A stretch of 64,000 nucleotides of DNA from Cardinalis cardinalis. Taxonomy: Eukaryota; Chordata; Aves; Passeriformes; Cardinalidae. The translations under genes and the position numbers were made by a program. The stretch lies in assembly GCA_014549065.1 (NCBI GenBank), contig JACDOX010000142.1, positions 124,001 to 188,000 of the forward strand, written 5' to 3'. This document shows positions 24,316 to 37,985 of this stretch, in pieces (the first letter of the stretch is position 1; every line of letters begins with the position of its first letter). The notes under the pieces were generated by a model, which saw only the letters and a program-made list of their open reading frames with translations, searched no databases and was not told the DNA's origin.

Positions 24316-25530
24316 TGTTAGCAACCTGCACTTGACAAAAATGCTGAACAAAAGTACTGTGACATCTCCTCAGTGCTGTACACCGCCCATCCTTTTCTAC
24401 TTCAGCTTCAGTTACATACCATGAATGTCAAGGAGACATCTAAGTTATTTATGAACAGATGTGTTTACAGAGGGAGAGAAAAAAAATGCTGTGTAGGATT
24501 ATATTTCAAGACTGGAGAATGGTCATCATTGAAGTCACTTGAGCGGATGCTGAGATTGCGTCATTTGCCCCCATACAGCCCACATTGTCTTCAGCTTCTT
24601 TCCATGACAGCAGCACCAAACAGCAGTACTGGAAAGTCTATCCATTACTGCTCAGTTCATTTAAATGTAAATGAAACAGTTAATATTTAATAGGGAAGCA
24701 GTGCATTGCAGGTACATGTTTGCTGTGCTGTTTATCTTTGTCTCCTAGCAGGTCAACATAACTTGAAGATTTGTCTTTATGTGGAACTGTGGTCTGCTGT
24801 GACTAAATTTAGACCTCATTTGTGCTCTATATATGACCTTTAATTCATAAATGAAACCAGAATTAAAATGCTGAAAGGTCCTAGTGTTGAAAAATTATTA
24901 AGTGGAATCACCCAACCGGTTACAATGTGCTCTCTGTGCTGATATTGTGATGTGCTGTTCAGAAATAAACCAGTGCAGTTAGCACAGTTTAAAATAAAAT
25001 AAACCAGTGCAGTTAGTAAACATGTCCACACCAGGGCTCAGAGGGGTTGGTCGGTGGTAGCAGAAAAATTATTACCCTGGCAGTACCTTCTGCAGTAGCA
25101 TGTGGCCTGTCAGCTCTTCAAAGCAGCAAAACAAATGAGTGGAAATGGACAAAGCAACCTTAAAATTTTATCTGTTTAATTTTGAAATGATATGCCAGTA
25201 ACAGAGTAAAAATTTTCGAGTCAAATGGAACATGGTTTGTAAGATGATTTGCATGACTGGAATTTTTCTTTTTCATTTTTACTCAATAGACATTGTATGT
25301 ACTTAGAGCCCAGTATCTGAGAAAACCCACTGATGTATATAAGTGTCCTATTATTTAATCATTAAAATTTAAGTTTTCTGGTAAACAAATTGAAAAAAAC
25401 AACTTTCTAAGGGACTCCATAAAAGCTGAAGGTAATGTTAAGAATGGTATAGAAAAGCATTAAAAAATGTGGATTCCGAATGGAAAATCGTATTTGACAC
25501 GTGCTGAATAAAATCACCAGTATCGTTTCT
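24316..25530 (+). other. UBE2QL1: UBE2QL1 3'UTR, minimum extent
   Basis: This is non-repetitive, AT-rich sequence after the stop. AATAAA hexamers occur at 24964-24969, 24993-24998, 24998-25003 and 25507-25512, with another at 27597-27602. I cannot tell which is used. A long brain-type 3'UTR reaching the last one is possible. The stated end follows the 25507 hexamer. Confidence 0.4.
24963..25016 (+). repeat. 20-bp direct repeat carrying a poly(A) signal
   Basis: aaataaaccagtgcagttag occurs exactly at 24963-24982 and again at 24997-25016, a 34-base offset. Each copy contains AATAAA, and a third overlapping AATAAA lies just before the second copy. The region therefore has three poly(A) hexamers within 40 bases, one of them gained by local duplication. 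Confidence 0.8.
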
Positions 25531-28500
25531 GCTGCCTCAGGAATTCAATCATTTTGGCCAGCTTTTATATTCAAAGTAATGGGTTTTCTGTTGTGAGATT
25601 CTAAGCACCATATAGATGTATCTGTTGTGGTGGTATTTTAATTGAAAGTAGGACAGTATCGATTGTAAGACTGATTTGGAGGGGAAGGCAGTGTTTGGAA
25701 GCACTTTCCATTATAAGGCTAACACAAGAACAAATCGAAATGGTTGACCAGTTTCTGTTTGTATTACAGCAACGCTGGAGACTGTACAGAGTCTTGGGGG
25801 TCTGGAGTTTGATTTAAAACCACATGCAGCATAGAAGAACAAAAGGAGTACAATGGAGTTCAAGCACAAGAGAAGAAGCAGCGGAGCAGATATTCTGGCA
25901 GTGCTGGTGCAAAAACGCTGTTCAGTGAGGCTGTTGAGCTTTGTCAGCTAGATAGAGAGAAAAATAATCAAAGCCTTCACCAAAAAGAATATGCAGGTCA
26001 GAGCCACTCAGTTTTGTGGGCACTGCAAGAACCTGGTTTCTTGCACTTCTGATCTCCATCAGTAGTCACTTCTCTTTCTCCTCTGATCATTTGTGGTGTG
26101 TCTTAACTCAGCTACAAAGAGAAATGCCCAGATCTTGCTGCCATTTATCTCACTCTGCTTTATACTTGGAGAAAAGGCTATAAACAGTGTATATGTGTAC
26201 TTTTCCTCTCAAACTGCGTATCAGTTCTGTGCATCCAGCAGCAGAATGTGTCTTTTGAGTGAGGAATAACATTTCAAGTAATTTACTTTCTCAATATTTA
26301 TGAACTTTCTTTGCTCTCCCTTGTGGAAGAGGAAACTGGTATGTTTAGTTAAGCATGAAATTATTTGTAATTCCTAGGAGGACTCCCTGAGAACACAGAG
26401 AGTGATCTAGCACTGGAAATCATAAAGTTTGTTATTTTCCTTCAGAAAAGCTCTTCCCTCATCAGCACAGTAAAATAATGTTAAAAACAGCATGAAGGTG
26501 TGGTAAGTCTTTGGGGGGGATTATTGCATTTTCTGCTGTTTTTTAACCTGTCTCTTTTTTTCTGTCAGTGGGTTATTTTAAATCTTCCTGAGAACCATAT
26601 CTTTAATATTTAATTAAAGGGTTAGCTAAAAGGAACGTAGTGGGTGGATTGCTACCACTTCCCTCAAACCTACTTATTATGTGTCTTCTTAAGTGTGCTT
26701 TAAATAGTTAGAGCAAACATCATCGCTAAAAATCACAGTTACTTTCTGGCTGTAGGAGGTTCTCTGCATCACTCAGTGTCTTGGAGCAGTAGGAGAGGCA
26801 AATCAAAAAATCTGGAGTGCTTTGAAGCTGTAGCAGAAGGGGAGCAGAGTGCGTGTGATGATAAGCTGCGGCAACAACTCGTGCGAGGAGGAAAGAAGGC
26901 AAAGTACACTGCATGAACTAGGGCAGGATGAAGTTCCTGCTGCACCAAAAATAATCCTGCTGCTATTAAAGAGACGATGGCTTATGGCAGGAGCAGCCTG
27001 TGCTGGGGGCATGCAGGAAAAAGGGGACAGCAGGGAGTGCAGAAGCTTTGTGCTTCTGAGCAGGAAGGGAGGGAGGGAGATGGCTAGGAGAGTGGTTAAT
27101 TAAGAGATCCATAAAGAGAGTTTGTCTATTTTAGGGAAAATTAGTTCTTGGGTTTTGTCTAGCTGTATGCTAGAAAAGTTCTACTTTCTCTGCTACAGAC
27201 AAGCCTAAAAGAAAAGGAGAAATTGGGAAAGGAAGGGTGCTTGAAAGGAAGGAAAAGAGGAAGACCTGAGAAGAGAGAGAGAAAGTATGGTCTGGAGAAA
27301 ATATAACTGGGCAAGTAAAACACATGATGATAAAAAATGGCTGATAATGGAAGGGTATAAAATGAGAAAGGCAGCACAGCATCAGAAAAAGTATTTAAGG
27401 TAGGACATACTTCAGGAACTTATTGCAGAGCTGCTCCAGGTACCTAAGATCCAATAATGTCCTTTTCATTTGTATCCCAGAAAGTGAGAGCTTCTTCCAT
27501 GTTCTATCCTTCTGGCAGCTGAGAAGAAGGATGTTAGGATTTGGAGCTGTGTTGTGGAACTCAAATCAGGCNGTCACGTCTCTTCCGTGACTGAAAAATA
27601 AACCCAAGTGTCATTCCCAGATTCTAAATTCCAGGAGGCCAAAACGAAAACAGATTGGACAGTCATCTGCTTGGTCAAAGTTCCTCAAAATCAGCAAAGT
27701 GAGAGGATTTCTTTTGCAGACAGCAAACCTCAATATTCCCCATTTATCCAATCAAAAGTCTTCTTAGGATTTCTTGTAAAATTAGCAGTCAGCTCAGGTC
27801 CTCCGGCTCTCATTAGACCCATTTTATCAGGAACATTATTTTCCATCTGCTGTCCCCAGAACAGATGATTAATTTGAACCTATCATCTGGGGAGGTGTGA
27901 AGCTGTATTGGGAAGTTACTTCCTGGCTTCTTTAGAATATATCCTTTTGGAGGATCTTCTTTGAGACTGAGCAAGCTATTTGAATGAATACAGGCATTGA
28001 GAAAAGCAAGCTTATGATAAGGGAAGAAAGCTGTCCTTGAATAACTAAATGCTGAAAGATTTCCACAAAGAACAGAATTGATGATTTTTAAATGGGAATG
28101 TATTTCTGTGTNGTTAGAAATTGGTCCTAAAAATTCAACAATCGAAACCTTAGCAGTCAAAGACCTCTTGAACTTCCATTGTTTTCTGTCCCAAATAGAG
28201 CCTGTCTCCTTCATTCCAGCCTAAACTTCAGTCCTGAGCCCAGAGAAGGATCATAGGTATGGTCTGTTTATTTGGTGCTGTGATACTGTATTATGTTAAG
28301 GAAAGAGACTAGTTTCGTTATCCTTATCGAAAGCAGTGCATAAGATCCTAAAATGAAACTTCTTTAATGAACTTTAGGGTTGGAACAAAGCCCTTCTAGT
28401 ATGACAAATACATGTGATGTGACAATGTAGCATATATATATACTTTTAGGAAACTCATTTGGAAAGACACTGAGAGTCACGACTGCCAAGCAGTGATGGC

Positions 28501-30711
28501 TGTGATGGCCATTGCTCTGATGTGCTTGCAATTTCCATTCTACAGGAACTTGCAGGAGAGAGAAATGGCTTCTTGATAGGCTGACTGTACAGAGAAAAAT
28601 AGTGTCAAATTAACTGGCTTTGGGGTTTAAAGAATTAATTTAAAGTAAATGNTTTTTCTTCTCCACTTTTTAATTATTTTTTTTTCAAGATTTTCAGGCA
28701 CCCACATGGAGCCACAGGTGTCTTCATCTTACACTGACAGTATGATCAGCNTGGTAATTTACATTACTCCAGTGAGGTGGTTGATCATGAACACACTTTT
28801 TGTTGGAGAAGTTTTTAGAGGATAACTGACTTCCAGCTGAATGCCTGGGTGTGGAGCTTGGCAGACGCACTGAGGATTTACTTGTCAGTGTTACGTAGGC
28901 AGATGTGATGCATGCATAGGCATCCCAAAGCTTAGCTGAAATCATGGGGAAGCATTTGCATAGAGTCAGAGTGAAAAGTTTGTCTCTTCCATGCAGTNAC
29001 TTCTGGTGAAGGAGTTCCTCTGAAACCGTGCTATGATCTATGCAATAGAATTAAGTAGACCAACCTGCTGGTGCAATATAATTTTCCAGTTATGTTTTTC
29101 CTCCCTGAGAAGCACCAACTCAAACAGTCTGCTACAGACAACACATTTCAGAGGATGACAATTAGTAGCAATGCTGAAGTAAAACTCCTGGATATTACCT
29201 CCTTCAGCCTTCCCAGTGCAATTCTGAGGGGAAGATGTAGCCCTGATCTAATTTAAACAAGAGAGACAGAGAGGGCTCACTGAGACCATGCACTGCCTAG
29301 TGCCAGGTCTGGGATAAGGGGGGCAGCAAGCCTCTGAGCTTACCTAGACAATGTGCATCCTGTCTCATTGTCAAGTACTGACCTTGCAAACACTTCACAA
29401 ACATGCATTTTACTTGGATTGAATCGAAGGGTTCAGTACCCGCCTGACCCAAGTTCCTGCTTGCAGAGCAGATGGGTTACTAAATACACACTGTGGGCTT
29501 TCGTGTAAGTTAGCAACATGGTTAAAGTTTGCTATGCTGGCTCTGAAGAATAAAGTGGCTTTCAAACTAGGTCTGAGCACAAATAGGTTGGAAGTGAGTC
29601 ACCTGCTATTATCAGAACAGTTGCACTGTAGAGGTGGTTTCGTCCTTACATCAAAGGGTGGAGGTGAGGTACTGTAGGGAGAGTCACCCTAGAACATTGC
29701 AAGACTTTAAAAAGACAGCCTTCCTCTGTCATGTGTGTGTGTCCCACATTACTGACTACTTAATTGCATCCTCTTAAGAGTATGTTGCTCAGCNTTGTAA
29801 ATTTTAGCCCCGTTGAAGTTTTACTCATATGCTAAGGAAACATTAAGCAAGTCATGTAAATTTACATGAAAAGCCTTTGTTTCAATTTGGAAGCACGCAA
29901 ATGCCATGCTGATGCCTGTCAAATTTCACCAGCAGCTTCCTCTCACAAGTCATGGACAAATCAGCAATGACGGTAGTTAACACAAAAATAGAACCTCTGC
30001 AATTTGGATGTTTGACTTTGTCTTTTNGCTGATTGCTTTGTCTTTCGGTTTGACTGACTGCAGACGAGAACGTCAAACTAACAGCAGTGGAACTGTCATA
30101 GCGTTTGTTTATTTATAACAGCTCCTTTTGTGCATGCTGCTAAATAAGGTGGCAATAAATATTCATTGCAGTTGTGCTTCACCAAACGGGAATTCAGAGA
30201 TAACTCCTCGAACTCTGAAAACTTTGCATTTCATACCCAGTGTTTGCCACCACACATAGCATTCATTATTTTTTGCTGTCAAATATTCTTGTATTTTCTT
30301 ATTCAGTGACCTCCTGTGTTTTAAATTATTTGTGGTTCACTAACAGAAATATTTGAAGTGTGTTGCAGGTCCTCTTGGCTCAAATCACTGAAATGTAACT
30401 GAACCAATTCTAGTTGCCTGGGTGATTTAGAGGCGTACTTCACTTGCCATTTGCATTAGCAAGATCTGCAGACTTTTACTAAATATTCCTCAACAAAACC
30501 AAGACTTCCGTTTCAGCACAAAATCCATGCTGGCATGGATTAGCATGTCTCAGGAATGAAAGCAGACCATCCTTACAGGAAATTTAAACCATTTATGCCA
30601 GGATCATTTAGTTCTGAAAATGCATGGTAACAATACAACGCAGGTAATGCCTTATACTGGATGAGGTTTTAATTATTTGATTATTACATAAACATATTTT
30701 TGCAATGTATT
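25531..30711. other. Intergenic, no gene seen
   Basis: AT-rich, largely non-repetitive sequence. A purine-rich stretch lies at about 27195-27330 and a short TA run at about 28433-28443. No frame shows a recognisable domain. Part of it could be distal 3'UTR of UBE2QL1. Confidence 0.5.
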
Positions 30712-31560
30712 AATAGAATTTATGATAATCCCAGCAAACTGGGAGAAGTGATTGATATCCTGGAAGGCAGGGCTCACATTCAGAGTGACCTGGAGCAGCT
30801 GAAGGAATGGGCCAACAGGAGNTTCATTAAGTTTGACAGTGACAGGCATTAGACCCTGTATTCAAATGGAGCTACCCAACTGACCAGGACAAGNTGGGGC
30901 TGTCTGGCAGCACTGCAGGAAAGAGCCTGGAGTCCTGGAAGACAGGAGTGACAAGGGATCAGCACTGCACCCCTGTCTCAAGGGCTCAAGGAAGACCAGC
31001 CCCACACTGGGCTGCACTGGCAAAGGCATTGCTAGCTGGTCAAAGAGCCTGATTCTTTTCCTCACTTGTGAGTTGACATCCAGAGTACTATGTCCAGTTT
31101 TGGCCCCCCAGAACATGGCACATTTTGACAAACTGAAGGGGCACCAAGAGGATTCAGGTTCAGGAGCCTATGATGTGCAGGAAGAGGCTGAGAGAGCAGC
31201 TTCTGCTTAGACTGGGAAGGGAAGGCTGAGAGGGGGCTGACAGCAGTCTTGCACTACCCTGAAAGGGATTACAGAGAAGATGCAGGAAGCCACTTCTCTG
31301 AGGTGAACAAAGAGCNAGAGGTAGTAGATGCAAATTGCAGGAAGCAAGGTCCCAGCTGGATGAAGGGAAGAACATTTTCCAACCCTGCAAGCAGGCAAGC
31401 ACTAGAGTAGGTTACCCAGAAATAATGGAATCTCCACTGTGGGAAATTTTTGGCACTCAGCTGCATAACGTGCTGAATAACCTGATCCATGCTTGAAGCA
31501 GGCATTTTGACTAGACATCTCCATAGGTCTTTTCCAAACTAAATGTTTCCATTATTCTGT
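30712..31560 (+). mobile_element. CR1 LINE fragment
   Basis: It opens with CR1 reverse-transcriptase 3' coding text (gacctggagcagctgaagg), passes through atccagagtactatgtccagttttgg, and ends in the typical tail around ccatgcttgaagcaggcattttgac and ttttccaaacta..attctgtta. Frames are broken by stops and indels. The 3' end faces the minus-strand CR1 at 32207. Confidence 0.85.
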
Positions 31561-32206
31561 TATATGTATTATAAAATTCTGCTCTTCAGAGGTATTGGGA
31601 AAACAAAATTTATAGTCAAAAATGTGCCTGATTCATAAAGCTGCTAACCTCCTGAAAGCATAAGGTATCCCTTTCCAAGCACCTTGTTCTCCAACTTCAC
31701 TGCATGGATGTTGGAGTATGAAGTTGTACAAACACCTGCTGAAGGTGTCACTAACTCACACTAAAACTCTTGCATACCTACACCAGCTACAACTCCACTG
31801 TTACAAATATTTTCCATGTAAATGGGTGTTTTGAGACAACTTTTAATTCTGCTTTCCCTGAAAAACTTTAAGCTAACAGGTTTGTCATGATGTTTTCCTG
31901 CAATGNAAGATTGAAAAATACTTCCCTCAGTAGAAGTTATGGAAAGCAAGTCTAGAGCTTACAGAGGGGGTGTCCTGCAAGAAAGATGTTTAAATTACAG
32001 AAACCAAGCTACTCCAGTTGAACTTGTATCACAGTGCAAGTCTTTCACAATTGCTAAGGTGAGCTATCCTTGAGTTCTTAGGGCCAAAGCATCTGTTCTC
32101 AATATTGCTCTAGTTTTACCTCCTCTAAACATTCTGCAAATTAACATTTGAGGATAAAAGGATTTTCATAACATTTCTGACAGGGACTTTCTCCTGTAAT
32201 ATGTTA

Positions 32207-33105
32207 TGTCATAGGATCGTAGAATGTGCTGAGTTGGAGTGGACCCACCAGGATCATCAACTTTTGGCTCTGCACAGGACACCCCAAGAGTCACACCCTG
32301 NGAGTGTTGTCCAAAGACTGCTTGAACTCAGTCAGGCTGGTGCTGTGACCACTTCCNTGGGGAGCCTGTTCTGGGGNCCAGTCACCCTCTTGGTAAAGAA
32401 CATTTTTCTAACATCCAACCTAAACCTCCCCTGACACAACTTTGGGCCATTCCCTCAGGTTCTGTCACCACAGAGAAGGGATCAGTGTCTGTCCCTCCTC
32501 TTCCCCTCACGAGGAAGCTGTTAATTGCAATGATGTTTCCCTTCAGTCTCCTCTGGGCTGAACAGACCAGGTGCCCTGAGCTGCTCCTCATATAACTTCC
32601 TCTCAAGGCCCTTCACCATTTTTGTTGCCCTCCTTTGGATGCTCCTAATAGTTTAATGTCTTTCTTACATTGTGGCACCCAGAACTGCTCCCAGCGCTCA
32701 AGGTGAGGCATCCCCAGTGCAGAGCAGAGCAGGACAATCCCCTCCCTTGCCCAGCTGGGGATGCTGTGCCTGGTGCACCCCAGGACACACTTGGCTCTCT
32801 TGCCTGCNAGGGCACTGCTGGCTCATGTTCAACATTTCATCAACCAGGACCCCCAGGCACCTTTCTGTAGCACTGCTTTCCAACATCTCATTCTCCAGTC
32901 TGTCCACCCATCCAGGATTGCTCCANCCCAGGTGCAGAATCCAACACTTGACCTTGTTAAAATTCATATGGTGGGTGATTGCTCATCTCTCTGATTTTTC
33001 AAGGTCTCTNTGCAGAGCCTCTCTGCCCTTGAGGGAGTTCCTCCCAGTTTAGTGTCGTTGCAAACTTTCTTAGAATTTCCTCACATCCTGCATCCAGGTC
33101 ATGTC
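32207..33105 (-). mobile_element. CR1 LINE fragment
   Basis: The + strand starts ataggatcgtagaatg, then shows the CR1 3' region in reverse: caccccaagagtcacaccctg, tctaacatccaacctaaacct, tgcagagcctctctgccct, and a lagtgtcgttgcaaac-like segment. It is long for a 5'-truncated copy (about 900 bases) and is decayed by indels. Its 3' end is at 32207. Confidence 0.88.
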
Positions 33106-33782
33106 ACAGTACAGTTCTTCTGCTTTGCATTTGATGTCCANATTCAGCTGCACAACAGAGCCCAGCTGGGTCAATACATGTACTTCCCCTATCCAGCTCA
33201 TAGGGCCAAAGGCTCTACAGGCAATGTGAGGACCTGGATTTACCTTTCCTTCCCTGCTCTCTTGTATGCTTTACATCACTGCACCTGAATACAAAAACCT
33301 TCTCTGATTTCACTTATTTTGACCCCATTTCTGAGATAAAATTGTGTTGTCAAGTACCCCTCCCTCACAAAGACAGTCAGAGCACTTGGAAAAACAAAGG
33401 GATGGAACAAAGGGCTCATGTATTCCAAGTGAGTCGCCCTAGAGCACAGCTGGTAACATTGCCAGAGTGAATAGTGCTGTGATTCATCTCCCTCATCCTC
33501 TGCATCCCTCAAAATGGAGTCACACTGGAAGTGCCATCAGTCTGAATGTTGGACACTGCAAGAGCACTTNTGCTGCTCCCTGTGAGCACAGGTGGTGCTG
33601 ACCCTTTACAGGGCTCTGGCAAACAAGGTGCACCTGTGCTGAGCTGCTTCTCCCCTCTCCTCCATCACCAAGCAGAAAAAATCTGACCCTCATCCTGACC
33701 TTCTGAACAGTTACTCTACGGGCAGTCAGTTATTCCTGGTGTACTTTTATTTTTATATATATTTTTATTTGCTATTTACTTT

Positions 33783-33813
<31 letters not shown>

Positions 33814-36660
33814 GTATATACATATATACATACACACACACACACACTATATGCATACATACATACATTCACATATATATAGGTGAAGCCTGGACCCAAA
33901 TCAAGACCAAAGATGAAACAGACTCTTTTCTGGTATTCTTTTGACCATAATGCCCATGAGGTTTGCACACCTGNGGCATAACTACACAGACATCTTCTNC
34001 AGGACTTGGGGTAGGAATAACNACTTTATCTAGGGCCATTTCTGCTCTTCTTTCTATATTGGCAGTAATACATTTAAACGTTCCTGCCCACTGGAAGTGA
34101 CGTGAAGAGTACAAGTGTTTTGTGACATGAATTTCATGGACAGATGATGTGATCCATTCATTGCTAGTTGGAGCTATCTACAATTCATGCACCAGCCCTC
34201 ANAAAGTCACAGCTGGATGCTGCCCATAACACCCATGGTAAATTCTTTATGCAAGATGCATAAATGTAACTAGACAAGCCAAGGTACAAGTGCTGAGGAT
34301 CCACCATGGTGAAGCTGGCAAAGGGGGAGGCAGAAACACCCTTCACAAGTACTGACTGTGTTCCTGGAAGAGCTTACAGGTTCTTTGGAAAGAAAAGAAC
34401 CAGAAGTTATTGCAGCCTCCTGAGGGAGAAGCTTCAGTTTATGCTGTTGCCTTCTCTTGAAGTCTTCTTTTAACAGAGAAGAACATTCATTCCTGCCAGT
34501 AAACAAAGCCAAAGAGGGATGGATGAGACGTCAGGGGTTGCCTAGATATTTGAAAGGTGACCAGAAAATTCTTTATAGCTCTTTGTCCTACATTACTTAA
34601 AATGCCTTGAGCAGCTATTCTGTTAAATATGCCTTTCCACCTTCCCAGTGTTTTCCCAAGTGATTAGAAATACATGTGGATTGTACTCAAGGGGTCCTGT
34701 CAGTGACACCATCAAAGGCCAGACTCCTTTTAAATGTAAAATTGCTAGTAGGAGGGAGAGCACTCAGAAATGTTAGTGTATTCCCTGCATCCTCAACTAG
34801 CAAGCAGAGGTTGTAACTGCAGAGCTATACTTAATTTGATATGTTCTTTGGGGAGTTTTGTGCAATGTACCAGCNGGAATGAGAGAGGAAAGTTGTCCTT
34901 AAAAAGTAAATTGAAGTGTGTGTTTAGCTTAATGACCACAAAGAAACATGCTGCAGCCTTTGTGTGGCTTCAAATTATGATTTGCTGGATCAAAGCAATT
35001 CTGGCAGCCATTTCCTCTTAGAACTAGATGTATGAATCTGAGAGTCCTGGTTTATAACAAGGTCATCTCATCTCTGTCAAATTAATTTCAAGAAATAGAT
35101 TCTCTCTTCAGGACACTTTGTCAAGTGATCTGAGATTTTGCCACATGACGTGCAACAAGAGCTCTAATGCAATGGAGAAATTGAAGCAGCATTTTGATTT
35201 CCCAGTACCAACATCCCTTTGTCCTCTAATGCTGATGCTCTTAAACAAATGAGGAAAGCTTAAGAATATTCATTAACNCATGAAAGTAAACAGCTGGCAT
35301 ATCCAGCTTAAACTGACCTGAACAAAGCACAGAAGGTTTTTTAAACATTTAGCCAGATTTTTCTCTACATAAGCAGAAACTAGTAAAAGGATGGGACCTC
35401 CCTGTTTCCAATTAAAAAAAAAGTCTTCAAAGGATCCTTAGGAATGTCCTTACCCTTTCACACTAAGGGCAAAAAAATTCTCTTTTAAACAGACCCCCCT
35501 GCCACTGTGCATTTCTTCCAGCTCCACAGANGTGTCCTGCCCCTGGTTCCCTCATAGCCTGCCAAACCAGGAGTAGCATTGCTCNCTAGACAACAACACT
35601 GGCAAAGTTTAGTCAACATCTGTAATGCAAAGAGATTATCCTCTGTGACTCAAACAACTAGTCAAAATGTAATTCTCTGTAGTAAATTATTTCAACAAGA
35701 TCAAATTTTTTACTCTGGAAGAGAAGCATTTAGGTATTTTTGATGGAATCCACCCTCTTGTAAGAAAATTTGAAGTCTTAGCTTCTCCATCTAAGAAGGA
35801 AAGATGCAATAGGAGACTGCTTCTTATTTCACAGCTCCTTGAACAGAGACATCTCTTTGTCTACAGGCTACCTAGGGAAAAGATACATTTTTTTTCCCTT
35901 CCCTTTTTTTTTTACTTCTCTAAATGAATCTGCTGNTGCCTAAGGATAAATCTATCAGATTCCCTGTGCTGGGGTAGAAATGGAGGGAGNAGAGTAGGGC
36001 AGGGTAAGGGAGAAGAAAGGAAAGCAAAGTTAACACAGACCAACCTGCAAAGATGTTACTGATCTAGCCAAAGGGAGCAAACTCAGAGAATCGACTACAA
36101 GAGAATGAATTGAGCTGAGACAGACAACCACCCACATGTCACTCCTTCTGCACTCTCTCTTTTTGTCACTCTCTATCTGTAAGGCAAACATACATAAAAG
36201 GGACTCACACAATTAAATCTTAGTTGCCAGGAAATACCTTGCCCTCCCTTCATGCATCCATTCCTTCCTTCCTGAGCCACATAACACTTTAAATCACTTA
36301 AAAGGAAGCTTCACCTTTTCAGGGACAAATATAGTTAACATCCCCACCCCCAAAGAAGACAACAAAATCCTATCCATTTTATCAGCACTAGTTACAAGCA
36401 TGTTTTTTACTCAAATAAAAATAACTTTTAACTTAGGGTAAACAGACCCAACTATTTCAGAAAGTGGAAGGTGACCTTATGGAAATCAGTAAGAGTTGGT
36501 GTCAACTTCAGCGTGATCCGTGTGTCATTCTGAAGAGAAGATGGCTTCTCCAGATTGCTCCAAATGACTCAGCACTGGCTGTGGCACTGAAGGCTGCCAG
36601 AAGGCAAAGCACTGCCTCAGAGCTGTGCATGCCCTCAGGGAGCAACTGAGAAGGATGGGA
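33106..36660. other. Intergenic, no gene seen
   Basis: This stretch holds the complex TA/CA microsatellite at 33744-33882. Otherwise it is unique sequence without recognisable coding potential or further clear repeats. Confidence 0.5.
33744..33882. repeat. Compound (TA)n/(CA)n/(CATA)n microsatellite
   Basis: An AT-rich lead is followed by pure TA from about 33790, CA from about 33831 to 33847, and CATA units to about 33868. It is likely polymorphic in length. It has no apparent function. Confidence 0.9.
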
Positions 36661-37325
36661 ATCACAGAATCACAGAATGGGGTGACCATTTTGGAAGGGA
36701 CCTTTAAAGGTCAGCTAGTCAGGGTCATCTTCAACTTGATCAGGTTGGTCAAGGTCCAGCCTGACCTTGAGCATTTCCAGGGATGAGGCATCCACAGGCA
36801 ACCTGTGCCAGTGTTTCACTAACCTTTTACTATAGTGTTTCACTATAGNGAAAAATGTCTTCCTTATGTCTGGATTGACTCTCTATTGGAAGCCATTCCC
36901 CCTTGTTCTATCACTTCATGCTCTTGTGAAAAATCCCTCTCCTGCTTTCTTGTTGGCCCACTTCAGGTACTGGAAGGCTTCTATAAGGTCTCCCTGGAGT
37001 CCTCCCTTCTCCAGGCTGAACCACAAACCTCTCAGCCTTTCCTCACNGGAAAGGTTCTCCATTCCTTTGATCACCTTTGTGTCCCTCCTCTGGACTTGCT
37101 CCAACAGGTCAGCNTCCTTCCTGTGTNTGGGGCCTCAGAGCTGGGTGCAGCCCTGCAGGTGGNCTCTCACCAGAGCAGAGCAGAGGGGCAGAATCCCCTC
37201 CCTGGCCCTGCTGGCCACACTGCTTTGGATGCAGCCCAGGACACGCTTTGGATGCATTTTGGCTTTCTGGGCTGTGAGTGCACATTGCCAGGTCACGTCC
37301 ATCTTTACATTCATCAAAGCTTCTC
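36661..37325 (-). mobile_element. CR1 LINE fragment
   Basis: The + strand starts atcacagaatcacagaatgg (tandem CR1 tail octamers in reverse) and goes on with ttggaagggacctttaaagg, ttctccaggctgaacc, tgtccctcctctggac and ctggccctgctggccacac. The 3' end is at 36661 and the 5' side is truncated near 37325. It is among the better preserved CR1 copies in the window. Confidence 0.92.
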
Positions 37326-37752
37326 AGTTTGCAGTTAGAGCTTTGATTTTGTCTATTATTGTACCTGATCCCTCTGCTCAAAGCTGATCAAAAAGGAATC
37401 TTAGTTTTCACATTTGGCTATTTGGTAACTTTATTGCCAGGATTTTTGAAGGCTCAGAACATGCTCTGCAAACATATAGGCTTTTCCTAAAGAATGCCTA
37501 ATGATATTTATATACTGTATCTTAAAATCTTTCAATATTACTTGCAAATTCAAGTCTGTATGTATGATGTGCAATAAAAACAACTGTTTTATGTTGTGCT
37601 AGGCGAGATTTGAAAGAGGCTTCTGGTTTGCATTTTTGATATAATATAGAAATGTTGAGATTGGTACAAATTAATTGTCCAGCTGGATGAGAAAGTCATC
37701 TAATTCTGTATCCTGATGGCTCAGAGGGGAGAGTCAGAATCTTGTCCTGGGG

Positions 37753-37985
37753 ATCAGAATGATTCAGGTTGAAATGGAGATGATCTCATTCAACCCTTTG
37801 CTCCAAAAAAGGTCATCTGGGACACTAGAGCAGATTCCTCAGGGCATTGTCCTACTGAATTCCAAATATCTCAAAAGGTAAACACTTCCCCACCCCTCTG
37901 GGCAGCCAGTTCCAGTGCTTAGCTACTCTCTGTGAGTCGCCCCTTTTCCTTATGTCCAGTTAGTAGCACGGCTGCTGGCTCTTGT
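37753..37985 (-). mobile_element. CR1 LINE 3' fragment, old
   Basis: Reverse CR1 tail: atcagaatgattcaggttg, then tctcattcaaccctttgctcc, cctctgggcagccagttcc and cttatgtccagtt. It is more diverged than the copy at 36661, so it is probably an older subfamily. Confidence 0.7.

Noticed and set aside
36835..37387. Two overlapping open frames of about 170 codons
   Set aside because: They read antisense CR1 sequence, so they are by-products of the repeat at 36661-37325.
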